Under the pieces are notes generated by a model. That model saw nothing but the letters and a program-made list of their open reading frames with translations, was not told the origin of the DNA and searched no databases. The position numbers and the translations under genes are program-made. A stretch of 64,000 nucleotides of DNA, from contig NZ_LMPC01000012.1 in assembly GCF_001423745.1 (NCBI RefSeq), positions 493,107 to 557,106 on the forward strand, in the 5' to 3' direction. Positions 45,346-54,331 of this stretch are shown here, piece after piece (the stretch's first letter is position 1; the number at the start of each line of letters is the position of its first letter). The DNA comes from Arthrobacter sp. Leaf337. Lineage in GTDB: Bacteria > Actinomycetota > Actinomycetes > Actinomycetales > Micrococcaceae.

Positions 45346-46308
45346 ATGGAAGCCGCACAGCAGTTGGGCAGCAAGCCGATACTCACCCTGACGGTGAACC
45401 CGGCGTTGGACATCAGCACCTCGACCGAACAGGTCAGCAGCGGCCACAAGCTCAGGTGCGGCGCGAGCCGGCTCGACCCGGGCGGCGGAGGCGTCAACGT
45501 GGCAAGGGTCATCCAGCGCCTCGGCGGCCACACCTTGGCCGTGTACACCGCAGGCGGGCCGACCGGTGAGGCCTACCGCCGGCTCATCGAAGCGGAGCGC
45601 ATCCCGACGCTGGCCGTACCGATCCAAGGAAGCACACGCCAGGACTTCACCGTTGATGAGACGTCCACCGGGAAACAGTTCCGGTTCGTCCTTCAGGGCC
45701 CGGAGCTCTCGGAACCGGAGTGGCAGGCCTGCCTGGACCGTGTTGCCGGGGCGATGCCGGTGGGCGGCTACGTGGTGGCCAGCGGCAGTCTCCCGCCCGG
45801 GGTGCCGGATGATTTTTATGCGAGGGTTGCCCGGCTGGCGCGGCAGTCCGGTGCCCACTGCATCGTTGATGCCTCCGGACCGGCCCTCACCGAGGCGCTT
45901 GCCGAGGGCGTGTTCCTGGTTAAACCAAGCCTCCGCGAACTGGGGGCGCATTTCGGCGCGGCCCTCGACAGCGAGCAGAGCCAGGTGGACGCTGCCTCGG
46001 CCCTCGTGGCTGACGGGGCCGCGGAACACGTCGCACTGACGCTCGGCGAGGCTGGAGCCTTGCTCGCGTCGAAGTCGGGCCTGATCCGGTTGGCCGTGCC
46101 GGACGTGCCGGTGGTCAGCACGGTCGGGGCCGGCGACAGTTTTCTTGGCGCTTTTGTGCTCCGGCTCGCGCAGGGCCGCCCGCTTGAAGCGGCGTTCCGG
46201 GCTGCCGTGGCCGCCGGAAGTGCCACGGTCATGACGCCTGCCACCGAACTTTGCCACCGCGCCGACGTCGAACGCCTGGAGGCTGAGCTCTCCAGCGCAG
46301 TGCCCTGA
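45346..46308 (+). CDS. PfkB-family sugar-phosphate kinase (1-phosphofructokinase/PfkB-like)
   Basis: A 320-residue ribokinase-superfamily enzyme of the phosphofructokinase subgroup. LTLTVNPALDISTSTEQV at the start and LDPGGGGVNVARVIQRLGG bind the sugar phosphate. The catalytic Asp is in VSTVGAGDSFLGAF. Related enzymes are 6-phosphofructokinase II, 1-phosphofructokinase and tagatose-6-phosphate kinase, and sequence alone does not separate them. No Shine-Dalgarno sequence is obvious; the ATG lies just after a strong hairpin. Confidence 0.85.
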   Translation: MEAAQQLGSKPILTLTVNPALDISTSTEQVSSGHKLRCGASRLDPGGGGVNVARVIQRLGGHTLAVYTAGGPTGEAYRRLIEAERIPTLAVPIQGSTRQDFTVDETSTGKQFRFVLQGPELSEPEWQACLDRVAGAMPVGGYVVASGSLPPGVPDDFYARVARLARQSGAHCIVDASGPALTEALAEGVFLVKPSLRELGAHFGAALDSEQSQVDAASALVADGAAEHVALTLGEAGALLASKSGLIRLAVPDVPVVSTVGAGDSFLGAFVLRLAQGRPLEAAFRAAVAAGSATVMTPATELCHRADVERLEAELSSAVP

Positions 46309-46346
46309 CCGACCGCAGCGGCTTCCGGCAGGGACACCCAGTCTGC

Positions 46347-46780
46347 CTACCGTGCCTCGAGAACGGCCTTCAGCATCCGGAGCTGGGCAACCTCGCCCTG
46401 CATGGTTTTGGTGACGAGCCCGTCCAGGACTTTCATGAGACCCGGGAGCTTTAGGTCCAGGACAAAGCGGACGGTGGTGCGGCCGTCGGCTTCGCTCAGG
46501 ATGTACTCGCCGTGTGGCCGTGCCGGACCGGCGACCACGTCGAAAGCCAGCAGACGTCCGGGCTCCGCCGCCGTGATCCGGTAGTCCCCTGGATCGGCTT
46601 TCCCCTGGGTCCGGTGAGCGTCTGGCTGTAGACAGCCCCGAGCTGGCCGGCGTCGCCGCTGGCCAGCCCGATGTCCTTGACGCCGCTGCGCCAGGCCGTG
46701 TTATTCAGCCCGTCGGCCAGGAAGTCATAGACTTCCGCGGCGGTTCGGTCGATGGTGATCTCGTTTTCGGCGTGGGCCAT
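46347..46780 (-). pseudogene. Frameshifted SRPBCC-family gene
   Basis: The start region encodes MAHAENEITIDRTAAEVYDFLADGLNN, a typical SRPBCC/polyketide-cyclase opening, up to PRGKPIQG. The protein then continues in another frame as YRITAAEPGRLLAFDVVAGP to the end ...LRMLKAVLEAR. One added base in the run of four C at 46586-46589 (plus strand) would restore a single ~144-residue protein. So it is either a recent single-base deletion or a sequencing error. It is the last gene of the ArsR-led operon. Confidence 0.75.
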
Positions 46781-46822
46781 TCAGTGCCTCTCGTGGTGCT
46801 CCCGGAAGGCGGGGGCAACTTA

Positions 46823-47152
46823 CTACATCTGCATATCGGCGAGCTCGAAGATCTCGAGCCTGAACTTACCACTGCCTTCGGACAGGAATGGGTGGCCGTC
46901 CGCGAGCGCCTTCGCTCCGTCGAGGTTTTCGGCTTCCACAATTGAGTAGCCGTTCAGGTCGGAGGCCTCCGCGGCGGATCCGTCGTCCACCATCGAGGTG
47001 CCTGCGGCGAACGGTGCGCCGGCGTCCAGCAATGCCGGGCCCAGCTTCTCCATCCAGGCACCCCAGGCGGCCATTTGTTCAGCGGACTGCTCCGGCGTGA
47101 ACTGGTCCATGGGCGTGGCCGGTCCCTTGTAGAGGTAAATGAACTTGCTCAT
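46823..47152 (-). CDS. YCII/DGPF-domain protein
   Basis: A 109-residue protein of the YCII-related family, with MSKFIYLYKGPATPMDQFTPEQ at the start. NGYSIVEAENLDGAKALADGHPFL forms the ferredoxin-like half. Members are small dimeric proteins, some with dehydrochlorinase-like activity, often encoded with SRPBCC proteins and sigma factors. It overlaps the upstream SRPBCC gene by four bases. No specific substrate can be assigned. Confidence 0.85.
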   Translation of the reverse strand: MSKFIYLYKGPATPMDQFTPEQSAEQMAAWGAWMEKLGPALLDAGAPFAAGTSMVDDGSAAEASDLNGYSIVEAENLDGAKALADGHPFLSEGSGKFRLEIFELADMQM

Positions 47153-47631
47153 GACTTGTCCTTTCGTTGTGTTTTTTCCTCTGTGGCCCGCGATCCGTCC
47201 CCTTCGAGCAGGGACTTCAGCTTCGCGAGGTCCTTCCGCATGGCCCGGCGCATCATCGGGGCCATGACGATGCCGGCAACTGCGGAGAAGCCGGCCGGTG
47301 CGCCGGCGTTGCGCAGGGTCATCCGGGTGTAACCGGCGTCGGCCGCCGACCAGGTGTAGGTGGTCTGCATGGGGAACGGCCCCTGGGCCGTGCGCATTAC
47401 CAGCCTCCTGCCAGGGTCCAGCTCGGTAAATTCGTAGACGTATTCCAAGGTCCGTCCGAGAAACTGTGCCTTGAACGCCACCTTGGAGCCCACGGCCAGC
47501 GGCGGGGCCGTTTCCCAGCTGACTGCCTTGATGTTGCTGTACCAGGCCGGCGCATTATCCGGGTTGGCCGCGTAAGCGTAGACAGCTTCGGGCGGTCGGC
47601 GGATCTCTGTTTCCGTCACCACATCAACCAT
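47149..47631 (-). CDS. SRPBCC-family protein
   Basis: A 160-residue START-like protein, with VTETEIRRPPEAVYAYAANPDNAPAWY at the N-terminus and the amphipathic C-terminal helix of the fold near the end (MMRRAMRKDLAKLKSLL). The ATG at 47631 has GGAAGG nine bases upstream; the longer open frame overlaps the neighbour. Such proteins bind hydrophobic ligands. Its stop overlaps the YCII gene start. Function within the operon is unknown. Confidence 0.85.
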   Translation of the reverse strand: MVDVVTETEIRRPPEAVYAYAANPDNAPAWYSNIKAVSWETAPPLAVGSKVAFKAQFLGRTLEYVYEFTELDPGRRLVMRTAQGPFPMQTTYTWSAADAGYTRMTLRNAGAPAGFSAVAGIVMAPMMRRAMRKDLAKLKSLLEGDGSRATEEKTQRKDKS

Positions 47632-47671
47632 TTCCGGCACCTTCCCCGGGTCTCGTTCTCTCTCGACGACG

Positions 47672-48649
47672 CTAGAGCCCGGCAACCTGCCGGCCGGTGA
47701 AGGCAACCAGGCGTTCCAGGCTTGCCGCCGATTCATCAACAAGGGTTTCCTCGGCAAAGCTCTTGCCGCGCATCTGCGGGCTGATGGTGTTCCGGGCGAG
47801 GCCGAGGACGTAGTCGGAAAGGACCGGCGAGACGCTCAGCTCCTGGCCGGTTGCCCGGGCGAAGTCCCACGCGTGGACCAGCAGTTCCAGGTTCAGGATG
47901 TTGGCAACGATGGTTGCCGGCAGTTCGGCGAAGCCCATGTCCAGGCTGCCCTGAGTACCACGGGCGCGGAATGCCTCCAGGGTGGTCTGCGCAGCATCCG
48001 CAATCCGGACCTCCGGCGTCGCAGCCGGCTGGTCAGGCACGGTCACACCGAGGGCCTTGCCGATCGATGCGATCGAACCAAAGAGATGGTCCAGGAGGGC
48101 GTCAACGGTGAAGTCCTCGCACGGCGTCGGTGAACCCAGGTCTGATTTCCCCACCCCGCGGAGGACCCGCTGGGCAACAGCCAAGGCCGCCTCGGCGCTG
48201 GAAAGTTCGTCGATGGGGTCCGGAGCTGCAGCCCATTCGTCCGGGCCGGCATCTCCGCTCGCGGCAAGCTGCACGAGCCTCTCAAGGAAATGGTTCCAGC
48301 CTTCGGCGTGGCCCACCTCCTGCTGTTCCGTCAGTCCCTCGTGAATGAGCTGGACCGTGGTTCCGCCTTCGACAGCCTCCAGGTTCACGGTCACAGTCGA
48401 CGCTCCCGGCGGCAGCCCGGCGTCGCCCTCCCATCCCCAGGTGTAGACGATCCGCTTTCCCGGCTCGATTTCGGTGAAACTTCCCATCGCCGAGTGCCCC
48501 GGCGTAATGGTCCAGCGGTATTCCCCGCCCACGCGGAGGTCCACCCGCGCCGCCACGGTCTTCCAGCGCCGCAACCGCTCCGGTTGCGTGATGAGCTCGA
48601 AGGCGGCGTCCGGGTCAACCGGAATGAATACTGTCTTATTGAATGTCAT
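47672..48649 (-). CDS. AHSA1/SRPBCC domain fused to a TIGR03086-type domain
   Basis: A 325-residue fusion. Residues 1-135 form an AHSA1-type SRPBCC domain (VFIPVDPDAAFELITQPERLRRW, GSFTEIEPGKRIVYTWGWEG). Residues ~145-325 resemble the TIGR03086/mycothiol-dependent DinB-like group, with TPCEDFTVDALLDHLFGSI and LLVHAWDFARATG. The ATG at 48649 overlaps the ArsR stop by 14 bases. This pairing with an ArsR repressor is common for AHSA1 proteins; the DinB-type half suggests metal- or thiol-linked chemistry, which is inferred. Confidence 0.82.
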   Translation of the reverse strand: MTFNKTVFIPVDPDAAFELITQPERLRRWKTVAARVDLRVGGEYRWTITPGHSAMGSFTEIEPGKRIVYTWGWEGDAGLPPGASTVTVNLEAVEGGTTVQLIHEGLTEQQEVGHAEGWNHFLERLVQLAASGDAGPDEWAAAPDPIDELSSAEAALAVAQRVLRGVGKSDLGSPTPCEDFTVDALLDHLFGSIASIGKALGVTVPDQPAATPEVRIADAAQTTLEAFRARGTQGSLDMGFAELPATIVANILNLELLVHAWDFARATGQELSVSPVLSDYVLGLARNTISPQMRGKSFAEETLVDESAASLERLVAFTGRQVAGL

Positions 48650-48968
48650 CAGAATTCCCTTGCGATGGTTGCTGGCCCAGCCGGCCGGCGTCGGCCACCA
48701 GCAGGTCCAGTTCGGTTGTCCAGAAAGCCTCGAATTGTTCACGCAGCCGGACCATCCCGGCGCCGTCCAGGCGGTAGTACCTGTTCCGGCCGTCTTTACG
48801 GGCGGTCACCAGGCCTACTTCCGAGAGAAGCAGCAGGTGCTGGGAAATGGCCGACCTGCTGACCGGAAAATGGCCGGACAGCTCGGTGACCGTCTTCTCC
48901 CCCTCCGCCAGCAGCCGAAGCAGCGCCCGCCTGTTGGGCTCCGTCGCGACTTCCAGAAGATCAGGCAC
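48636..48968 (-). CDS. ArsR-family repressor
   Basis: A ~110-residue winged-helix repressor with LLEVATEPNRRALLRLLAEGEKTVTELSGHFPVSRSAISQHL, typical of the SRPBCC-linked ArsR group without metal cysteines. The start is taken as the GTG at 48968. This places the palindrome CGTTAGT-N4-ACTAACG immediately upstream, and no Shine-Dalgarno sequence is seen, so the transcript may be leaderless. An in-frame TTG at 49004 would put the palindrome inside the gene. It heads the operon down to 46347. Confidence 0.85.
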   Translation of the reverse strand: MPDLLEVATEPNRRALLRLLAEGEKTVTELSGHFPVSRSAISQHLLLLSEVGLVTARKDGRNRYYRLDGAGMVRLREQFEAFWTTELDLLVADAGRLGQQPSQGNSDDIQ

Positions 48969-48976
48969 AGAAAATA

Positions 48977-48994
48977 CGTTAGTCGCCACTAACG
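48977..48994. promoter_or_regulatory. Candidate ArsR operator
   Basis: CGTTAGT-CGCC-ACTAACG is a perfect 7-bp inverted repeat nine bases before the proposed start. TTAGT-N4-ACTAA palindromes are typical for this regulator class. It probably overlaps the operon promoter. Confidence 0.65.
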
Positions 48995-49026
48995 CATTAA
49001 GCAAGGGGTAGGCCGGGCATGGAAAA

Positions 49027-49060
49027 GGGCGGCGGCAACCCTTCCGGGTCGCCGCCGCCC
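49027..49060 (-). terminator. Intrinsic terminator of the MFS gene
   Basis: GGGCGGCGGC pairs with GCCGCCGCCC, with an inner ACCC/GGGT stem and a TTCC loop. On the minus strand TTTTCC follows directly. It lies nine bases after the transporter stop. Confidence 0.75.
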
Positions 49061-49068
49061 ACTTGCAG

Positions 49069-50409
49069 TTATGCGACCGCTACGGGCTCTTTGACCTTCA
49101 AGGGTTCAATCTTGCCCATCACGAACAGGTAGTTGGCAGCGCCCACGAGCGAGACAGCTCCGATGACTGCCAGCGGCGCCACGAAGGAACCGGTCTGATC
49201 CACCAGCACGCCGATCAGGATCGGAGTGAAGATCCCGGCCAGGTTGGAGGCGAAGTTCTGCAGTCCGCCGATGGATCCGACATGCCTGGAGCTCGGCGCG
49301 ACGTCCGCGGGCAACGACCAGATGCCGGTTGCGGCGACGGTGAGGCTTGAGTAGGCGACGGAAAGCAGCGCCAAGGCCATCCAGGCTTCCGGCACGAGGG
49401 CGGCGAACATGATGACGGAGCCGCCCGCGAGGCCGCCGGCGATGGCGGTCTTGCGGACCCTGGTGACGGATGCCCCGGCCCGTACTGCGCGGTCGGCCAG
49501 GTATCCGCCCAGCCAGCCGCACAGCACCGCGCAGATGCCGGGAATGGCACCGAAGAAGCCCAGCTTGAGCAGGTCGAATCCGCGTTCCTTGACGAGGTAG
49601 CTGGGGAAGAAGGTGATGAAGAAGTAGATGGCGCTGTTGAGGCAGAAGAAGCCGAACATCATGCTCAGGATGGTGCGGTACTTGAAGAGTGAGCGCCAGG
49701 GCAGCTTGGCTGCGTCGGCGTCGTCGCTGCCTTCGCCGCGGGCACCGCCTTCTTCGATGTAGGCCACTTCGGCGGCGTTCGCGCCGGGGTGCTCCTGGGG
49801 GCTGCGGTACACCTTCCACCAGACGGCGGCCCAGATAAGGCCGGCGACGCCGATGATGATGAACACTGCATGCCATGAGGTCAGCGCCACGATCAGGGTA
49901 ACGATGGGCAACGCGATCACGGCCCCCACGCGGGATCCCGAGTCCCAGATGCTGGTGGCGAATGCCCGTTCACGGACCGGGAACCACGTGGCCACCACTT
50001 TCGCCGCAGTGCTGGGCGCAGGGCTTTCGCCGACACCCAGGAGGAAGCGCGCTGCGAACAGGGACCAGAAGTTCGTCGCCGCAGCGGTCACCATCGTGAA
50101 GATGGACCACCAGACAGCCGCCAGCGAGAACGACCTGCGCGGCCCCACCTTGTCCACGTACCAGCCGGCCGCCAGCTGGCAGAAGTCGTAGGCCCAGAAG
50201 AAGGCGGCAAAGATCAGGCCCTGCTGGGTGGCGGTCAGCTCGAAGTCCTTGCCCATGAACGGCAAGGCAACGCTCAGGCTGGAGCGGTCAAGGTAATTGA
50301 TGCTCAGCCCGATGAAAGCAAGCCAAATGATGACCCAGCGCTTCCGGGTCATTATTCGGGGATTTTTGGTCGATGTCGTACTGGCAACTTTACTTCCGAG
50401 CGCAGTCAT
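49069..50409 (-). CDS. MFS transporter of the anion:cation symporter (sugar acid) type
   Basis: A 446-residue transporter with 12 membrane segments. The early motif INYLDRSSLSVALPFM and WAYDFCQLAAGWYVDKVGPRRSF place it in the ACS family, which takes up hexuronates, galactonate, glucarate and similar sugar acids. The ATG at 50409 has AAGGAG upstream. Its promoter is nearly identical to that of the dehydratase gene at 51516 and lies beside the GntR gene. It probably imports the sugar acid degraded by 51516-55545. Confidence 0.88.
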   Translation of the reverse strand: MTALGSKVASTTSTKNPRIMTRKRWVIIWLAFIGLSINYLDRSSLSVALPFMGKDFELTATQQGLIFAAFFWAYDFCQLAAGWYVDKVGPRRSFSLAAVWWSIFTMVTAAATNFWSLFAARFLLGVGESPAPSTAAKVVATWFPVRERAFATSIWDSGSRVGAVIALPIVTLIVALTSWHAVFIIIGVAGLIWAAVWWKVYRSPQEHPGANAAEVAYIEEGGARGEGSDDADAAKLPWRSLFKYRTILSMMFGFFCLNSAIYFFITFFPSYLVKERGFDLLKLGFFGAIPGICAVLCGWLGGYLADRAVRAGASVTRVRKTAIAGGLAGGSVIMFAALVPEAWMALALLSVAYSSLTVAATGIWSLPADVAPSSRHVGSIGGLQNFASNLAGIFTPILIGVLVDQTGSFVAPLAVIGAVSLVGAANYLFVMGKIEPLKVKEPVAVA

Positions 50410-50483
50410 GTGGTCTCCTTCGACGTGAACATGGCTTCGGGCGCCTGTGGCGCCGGGGGAAGACACCGAAGATATCGATGCCA

Positions 50484-50532
50484 AATCATATAGGAATCTG
50501 GTTAATCATATAGAAAATGTGATCCGGATCAA
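50484..50532 (-). promoter_or_regulatory. Promoter and paired operators of the MFS gene
   Basis: On the minus strand TTGATC (50532-50527) and TATGAT (50510-50505) form -35 and -10 boxes 16 bases apart. TCATATA repeats start at 50486 and 50506, 20 bases apart, one overlapping the -10 box. TGATCCGGATCA (50520-50531) is a palindrome over the -35 region. The whole block matches 51428-51475 at about 37 of 47 positions. Confidence 0.65.
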
Positions 50533-50652
50533 GCCCCCCTGAAAAATCGCCCCCAGCAGCCCCCTCCGGGGCGGCTGAAGGTCCGGTGGAATATGATTCC
50601 CCCAGCGACTCCAACCCGGACACCACCCCAACCAGCACTAAGAGGTCAGCGC

Positions 50653-51381
50653 GTGCCCCCACGTCAGTCTTCCGATATCTCCCGAGGCAAAGCCGCCGTC
50701 AGCGATGTGTATGCATCGATGCGCGCCTCCATCCTCGAAGGTGAGATCGCGCCCGGCACCAGGATCAACATCGACGCCGTTTCGCGAAGTTTGGGCGTTT
50801 CGCAGACACCGGTGCGTGAGGTGCTGCAGCGGCTGGAAGGCGACAACCTGGTGGTCTACAACCCCGGCAAGGGCTACAGCACCACTCCCCTGCTGGACCT
50901 GGCCGAACTGCGCTCCCTCTTTGAATTCCGGCTGCTGGTGGAACCCTGGGCAGCGCGGTCTGCGGCCGTAGACCGGTTAGCCAACCCGGCCGCGGCCCTC
51001 GAGAAGGAAATTAAGGCGTTCCGCGGGGCCATGAAGTCCGAAGGCGACCTGCGGCAGGACCTGGTGGCCCATGACACCAGATTCCATGACACCATCCTCG
51101 CCGCCGCCGGCAATACCGTGGTCCGCCACGCCTTCGCCCAGACGCACTGCCACCTGCACACCTTCCGCCTCTACCCGGCCGACGTCGACGGCGCCATCAC
51201 CGTCGCGGAACACTCGGCCGTCCGCGAGGCCATCCATGCCTGCCAGCCGGAACAGGCCGAAGCAGCCATGGCGGAGCACATCCGAAACTCCTTTACCCGC
51301 TTCGCCCAGGCCTTCGAGGGACACGCCGACCTCGCGCCGCTGGAGGACAGCGGGCCACCCAGGCGGCACATCGTGGATTAG
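50653..51381 (+). CDS. GntR-family (FadR/FCD) regulator of the sugar-acid locus
   Basis: A 242-residue regulator with an N-terminal winged helix (GTRINIDAVSRSLGVSQTPVREVLQRLEGD) and a C-terminal all-helical FCD ligand domain. The FCD domain carries the metal-binding pattern D..H (AHDTRFHDTI), H and H (AEHSAVREAIHA). The GTG at 50653 has GAGG seven bases upstream; an ATG at 50593 would add 20 Pro-rich residues. It lies between two genes with twin promoters containing TCATATA repeats, its likely targets. A sugar acid is the probable inducer. Confidence 0.87.
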   Translation: MPPRQSSDISRGKAAVSDVYASMRASILEGEIAPGTRINIDAVSRSLGVSQTPVREVLQRLEGDNLVVYNPGKGYSTTPLLDLAELRSLFEFRLLVEPWAARSAAVDRLANPAAALEKEIKAFRGAMKSEGDLRQDLVAHDTRFHDTILAAAGNTVVRHAFAQTHCHLHTFRLYPADVDGAITVAEHSAVREAIHACQPEQAEAAMAEHIRNSFTRFAQAFEGHADLAPLEDSGPPRRHIVD

Positions 51382-51386
51382 AACCC

Positions 51387-51418
51387 AACCCCGGCCCCGC
51401 GGCCGGGGTTTTCTTTTT
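51387..51418 (+). terminator. Intrinsic terminator of the gntR-type gene
   Basis: AACCCCGGCC pairs with GGCCGGGGTT around CCGC, and the T-rich tail TTTTCTTTTT follows. It is the clearest rho-independent terminator in the window, six bases after the stop. Confidence 0.92.
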
Positions 51419-51427
51419 GCCACGGAC

Positions 51428-51475
51428 TTGATCTGGATCACGTTTCATATATGATTACTGAAATTCATATAGGAA
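51428..51475 (+). promoter_or_regulatory. Promoter and paired operators of the dehydratase operon
   Basis: TTGATC (51428-51433) and TATGAT (51450-51455) with a 16-base spacer are good -35 and -10 boxes. TCATATA repeats start at 51445 and 51465, again 20 bases apart, and TGATCTGGATCA (51429-51440) covers the -35 side. Layout and sequence mirror the MFS promoter at 50484-50532. Confidence 0.68.
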
Positions 51476-51515
51476 ATCATGCCCACCTTCCACAGCAATC
51501 CGAGAGAAGAGATCC

Positions 51516-52862
51516 ATGCCTTCCATCACTTCCATCACCACCCAGGACGTCCGCTTTCCCACGTCGCTGGAACTCGATGGCTCCGACGCGGTCAACGTTG
51601 ACCCCGACTACTCCGCCGCCTACGTCGTCATCCGCACCGACGCGGGCGACGAAGGCCACGGCTTCGTGTTCAGCTGCGGCCGCGGCAGCGAGATCCTCAC
51701 TGCGGCCATCGAGTCCTACGCGGGGCTTCTGCGGGGCCGGGACATCGACGAACTGATCTACGACCTGGGCAACGCTTCCAAGCGCCTCATCCACGACTCG
51801 CAGCTCCGCTGGCTCGGCCCGGAAAAGGGCGTCACGCAGATGGCCGCCGGCGCGCTGGTCAGCGCCCTCTGGGACATCCGCGCCCGGCGCGAGAACAAGC
51901 CGCTCTGGCTGCTCCTGAGCGAAATGTCCCCGGAGGAGATCGTGGACGTTGTGGACTTCACCCACATCCGCGACGCCCTGAACCCGCAGCAGGCATTGGA
52001 AATCCTCCGCGCGGGCCAGGACGGCAAGGCGGACCGCATCGCCAGCCTCCGGGCTGACGGCTACCCCGCGTACACCACCTCACCCGGATGGCTGGGCTAC
52101 AGCGACGAAAAACTGGTCCGGCTCAGCAAGGAAGCGGCGACAGCGGGTTTCTCGATGATCAAGCTCAAGGTGGGCGGCGACATCGCTGACGACCGCCGCC
52201 GCATGGGCCTCGCACGGCAGGCCGTGGGAAACCTCCCCATCGCCATAGACGCCAACCAGCGCTGGGAGGTGTCCGAAGCGATCGAATGGGTCAACCAGCT
52301 CGCAGAGTTCAACCCGTACTGGATCGAAGAGCCCACCAGCACTGACGACATCCTCGGGCATGCGGAGATCCGGAAGGGAGTCGCTCCGGTCCGCGTCGCC
52401 ACCGGCGAGGCCGTGGCCAGCCGGATTGTTTTCAAGCAGCTGCTGCAGGCAAGGGCCATCGACGTCCTGCAGCTCGACTCCACCCGTGTGGGCGGGGTCA
52501 ATGAGAACATCGCCAACCTGCTTCTGGCCGCCAAGTTCGGCGTCCCGGTCTGCCCCCACGCCGGCGGCGTTGGCTTGTGCGAGCTTGTCCAGCATTTCTC
52601 CTTCTTCGACTTTGCCGCCATCACCGGAAGCCAGGACGGCCGCATGATCGAATACGTGGACCACCTCCACGAGCACTTCGCCGAACCGGTCCGGATCGTT
52701 GGCGGACGCTATGCCGCTCCGGAACGCCCTGGCACAGGGGCGGAAATGCTCAGCGCCTCCCGGACGCGCTGGGAGTTCCCGTCCGGTGCGGGCTGGCTTG
52801 AAGTGGGCAACCGTGCGGCCGTTACCGGCGGCAGCCTTGCACCCGCGGGAGCCGGCCGATGA
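51516..52862 (+). CDS. L-fuconate dehydratase-like enolase-superfamily enzyme
   Basis: A 448-residue enolase-superfamily sugar-acid dehydratase most like L-fuconate dehydratase. The barrel residues appear in order: K216/K218 in MIKLKVGG, D245 in IDANQRW, E271 in WIEEPTS, E298 in ATGEAVAS and H348 in [15 protein letters not shown]. The enzyme removes water from a C2-C3 diol of an aldonate. L-fuconate and D-arabinonate share the relevant stereochemistry. The downstream genes make 2-ketoglutarate from a pentonate, so D-arabinonate or a related pentonate is the more coherent substrate here. The stop overlaps the next gene by four bases. Confidence 0.85.
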   Translation: MPSITSITTQDVRFPTSLELDGSDAVNVDPDYSAAYVVIRTDAGDEGHGFVFSCGRGSEILTAAIESYAGLLRGRDIDELIYDLGNASKRLIHDSQLRWLGPEKGVTQMAAGALVSALWDIRARRENKPLWLLLSEMSPEEIVDVVDFTHIRDALNPQQALEILRAGQDGKADRIASLRADGYPAYTTSPGWLGYSDEKLVRLSKEAATAGFSMIKLKVGGDIADDRRRMGLARQAVGNLPIAIDANQRWEVSEAIEWVNQLAEFNPYWIEEPTSTDDILGHAEIRKGVAPVRVATGEAVASRIVFKQLLQARAIDVLQLDSTRVGGVNENIANLLLAAKFGVPVCPHAGGVGLCELVQHFSFFDFAAITGSQDGRMIEYVDHLHEHFAEPVRIVGGRYAAPERPGTGAEMLSASRTRWEFPSGAGWLEVGNRAAVTGGSLAPAGAGR

Positions 52863-54331
52863 ACAGCACCGCAGCCGAGCTGGACGCATCCGTCGAGGCC
52901 GCCCACGCGGCCTTCGAAAAGGCCCGGCTGGCAGGTCCCGGAACCCGGGCAACCTGGCTCGAGGCGGTAGCCGCCGGCCTGGAAAACGACGCCGCGGCCC
53001 TTGTTGATCTTGCGGTCACCGAAACCCATCTCGCGGAACCGCGCCTCCAGGGCGAGCTGAAGCGCACCGTCTTCCAGCTCCGGCTTTTCGCTGACGAAAT
53101 CCGCCGCGGCGAGCACTTCGACGCGACGATCGACCATGACGATGCCGCCTGGGGCATGGGGCCGCGGCCCGACCTTCGCCGGTACAACGTTCCGCTCGGC
53201 GTCGTCGGGGTCTTCGGGGCGTCCAACTTCCCCTTCGCCTTCAGCGTGATGGGCGGCGATTCCGCGTCGGCACTGGCGGCCGGCTGCGCCGTCGTTCACA
53301 AGGCACACGACGGCCACCGGGAGCTCGCGGTCCGCACCGCCGAAACGGTGACCGCCGCACTGGAGTCCGCCGGGGCGCCGTCGGGCCTCTTCTCCCTGGT
53401 CACCGGCCGCCCGGCTGCGGAAGCGCTGGTTGACCACCCGCTGGTGAAGGCCATCGGTTTCACGGGTTCGACGGCGGGCGGCCGGGCATTGTTCGACCGT
53501 GCGGCCGCGCGGCCGGAACCGATCCCCTTCTTCGGGGAACTGGGCGGCATCAATGCCGTCTTTGTCACCGGCAACGCCTGGGCTGCGCGCCGGGAGGAGA
53601 TCCTCACTGGCTATGCCGGCTCCTTCACCCTGGGCATGGGGCAGTTCTGCACCAAACCCGGCGTGCTGTTCGTCCCTGCCGGGCAAACGGACGAGGTCCG
53701 GGACAATCTCCGGAATGCCCTCGAGGACTTCGCTCCGGCGCAGCTGCTCAGCGCACGGCTGCACGAAGGGTTCCGGCAGGCAGTCGCAGGGCTGCGGGAC
53801 ACGGCGGGCGTCCGGGTGCTGCTCGACGGCGACGTCGCCGAGGCTCCGGCACCCACCGTCCTGCTGACCACCTCCGAAGCGGTCCGCAGCGACCCCGGAA
53901 TCCTCCGCCAGGAGATGTTCGGGCCCGCAAGCCTGGTGGTGGAGTACAGCGATGAATCCGAGCTCACTGCCTTGGCCGGGCTCCTGGAAGGCCAGCTGAC
54001 CACCACCTTGCAGGCGGAAGCCGAGGACGACGTCGCGGAGCTTGCCGGCAGGCTCGCGGACATCAGTGGGCGTCTGCTCTGGAACGGCTGGCCCACGGGA
54101 GTGACCGTCAGTTACGCCCAGCACCACGGCGGCCCCTATCCGGCCACGACGTCGGGCACCACCTCTGTGGGGACGGCCGCCATCCGGCGGTTCCTGCGGC
54201 CGGTGGCCTTCCAGTCCTTCCCGCAGCCGCGGCTGCCGGAGCCGCTGCAGGATGCGAACCCGTGGAACGTTCCGCAAAGGGTCGACGGCGTCTGGCGGCG
54301 CCCGTCCGCACAGCCGGAGGGTCGGCTGTGA
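52859..54331 (+). CDS. Aldehyde dehydrogenase, 2-ketoglutarate-semialdehyde type
   Basis: A 490-residue ALDH with Asn123 in [13 protein letters not shown], Glu227 in FFGELGG and the catalytic Cys264 in [35 protein letters not shown] is the hallmark of 2-ketoglutarate-semialdehyde (2,5-dioxovalerate) dehydrogenases. It would oxidise the last intermediate of the pentonate route to 2-ketoglutarate with NAD(P)+. The gene overlaps both neighbours by four bases, so the three enzymes are co-translated. Confidence 0.88.
   Translation: MNSTAAELDASVEAAHAAFEKARLAGPGTRATWLEAVAAGLENDAAALVDLAVTETHLAEPRLQGELKRTVFQLRLFADEIRRGEHFDATIDHDDAAWGMGPRPDLRRYNVPLGVVGVFGASNFPFAFSVMGGDSASALAAGCAVVHKAHDGHRELAVRTAETVTAALESAGAPSGLFSLVTGRPAAEALVDHPLVKAIGFTGSTAGGRALFDRAAARPEPIPFFGELGGINAVFVTGNAWAARREEILTGYAGSFTLGMGQFCTKPGVLFVPAGQTDEVRDNLRNALEDFAPAQLLSARLHEGFRQAVAGLRDTAGVRVLLDGDVAEAPAPTVLLTTSEAVRSDPGILRQEMFGPASLVVEYSDESELTALAGLLEGQLTTTLQAEAEDDVAELAGRLADISGRLLWNGWPTGVTVSYAQHHGGPYPATTSGTTSVGTAAIRRFLRPVAFQSFPQPRLPEPLQDANPWNVPQRVDGVWRRPSAQPEGRL

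Noticed and set aside
46347-46780. Two separate small genes
   Set aside because: The two pieces join into one standard SRPBCC protein if a single base is added, so a frameshift is the simpler reading.
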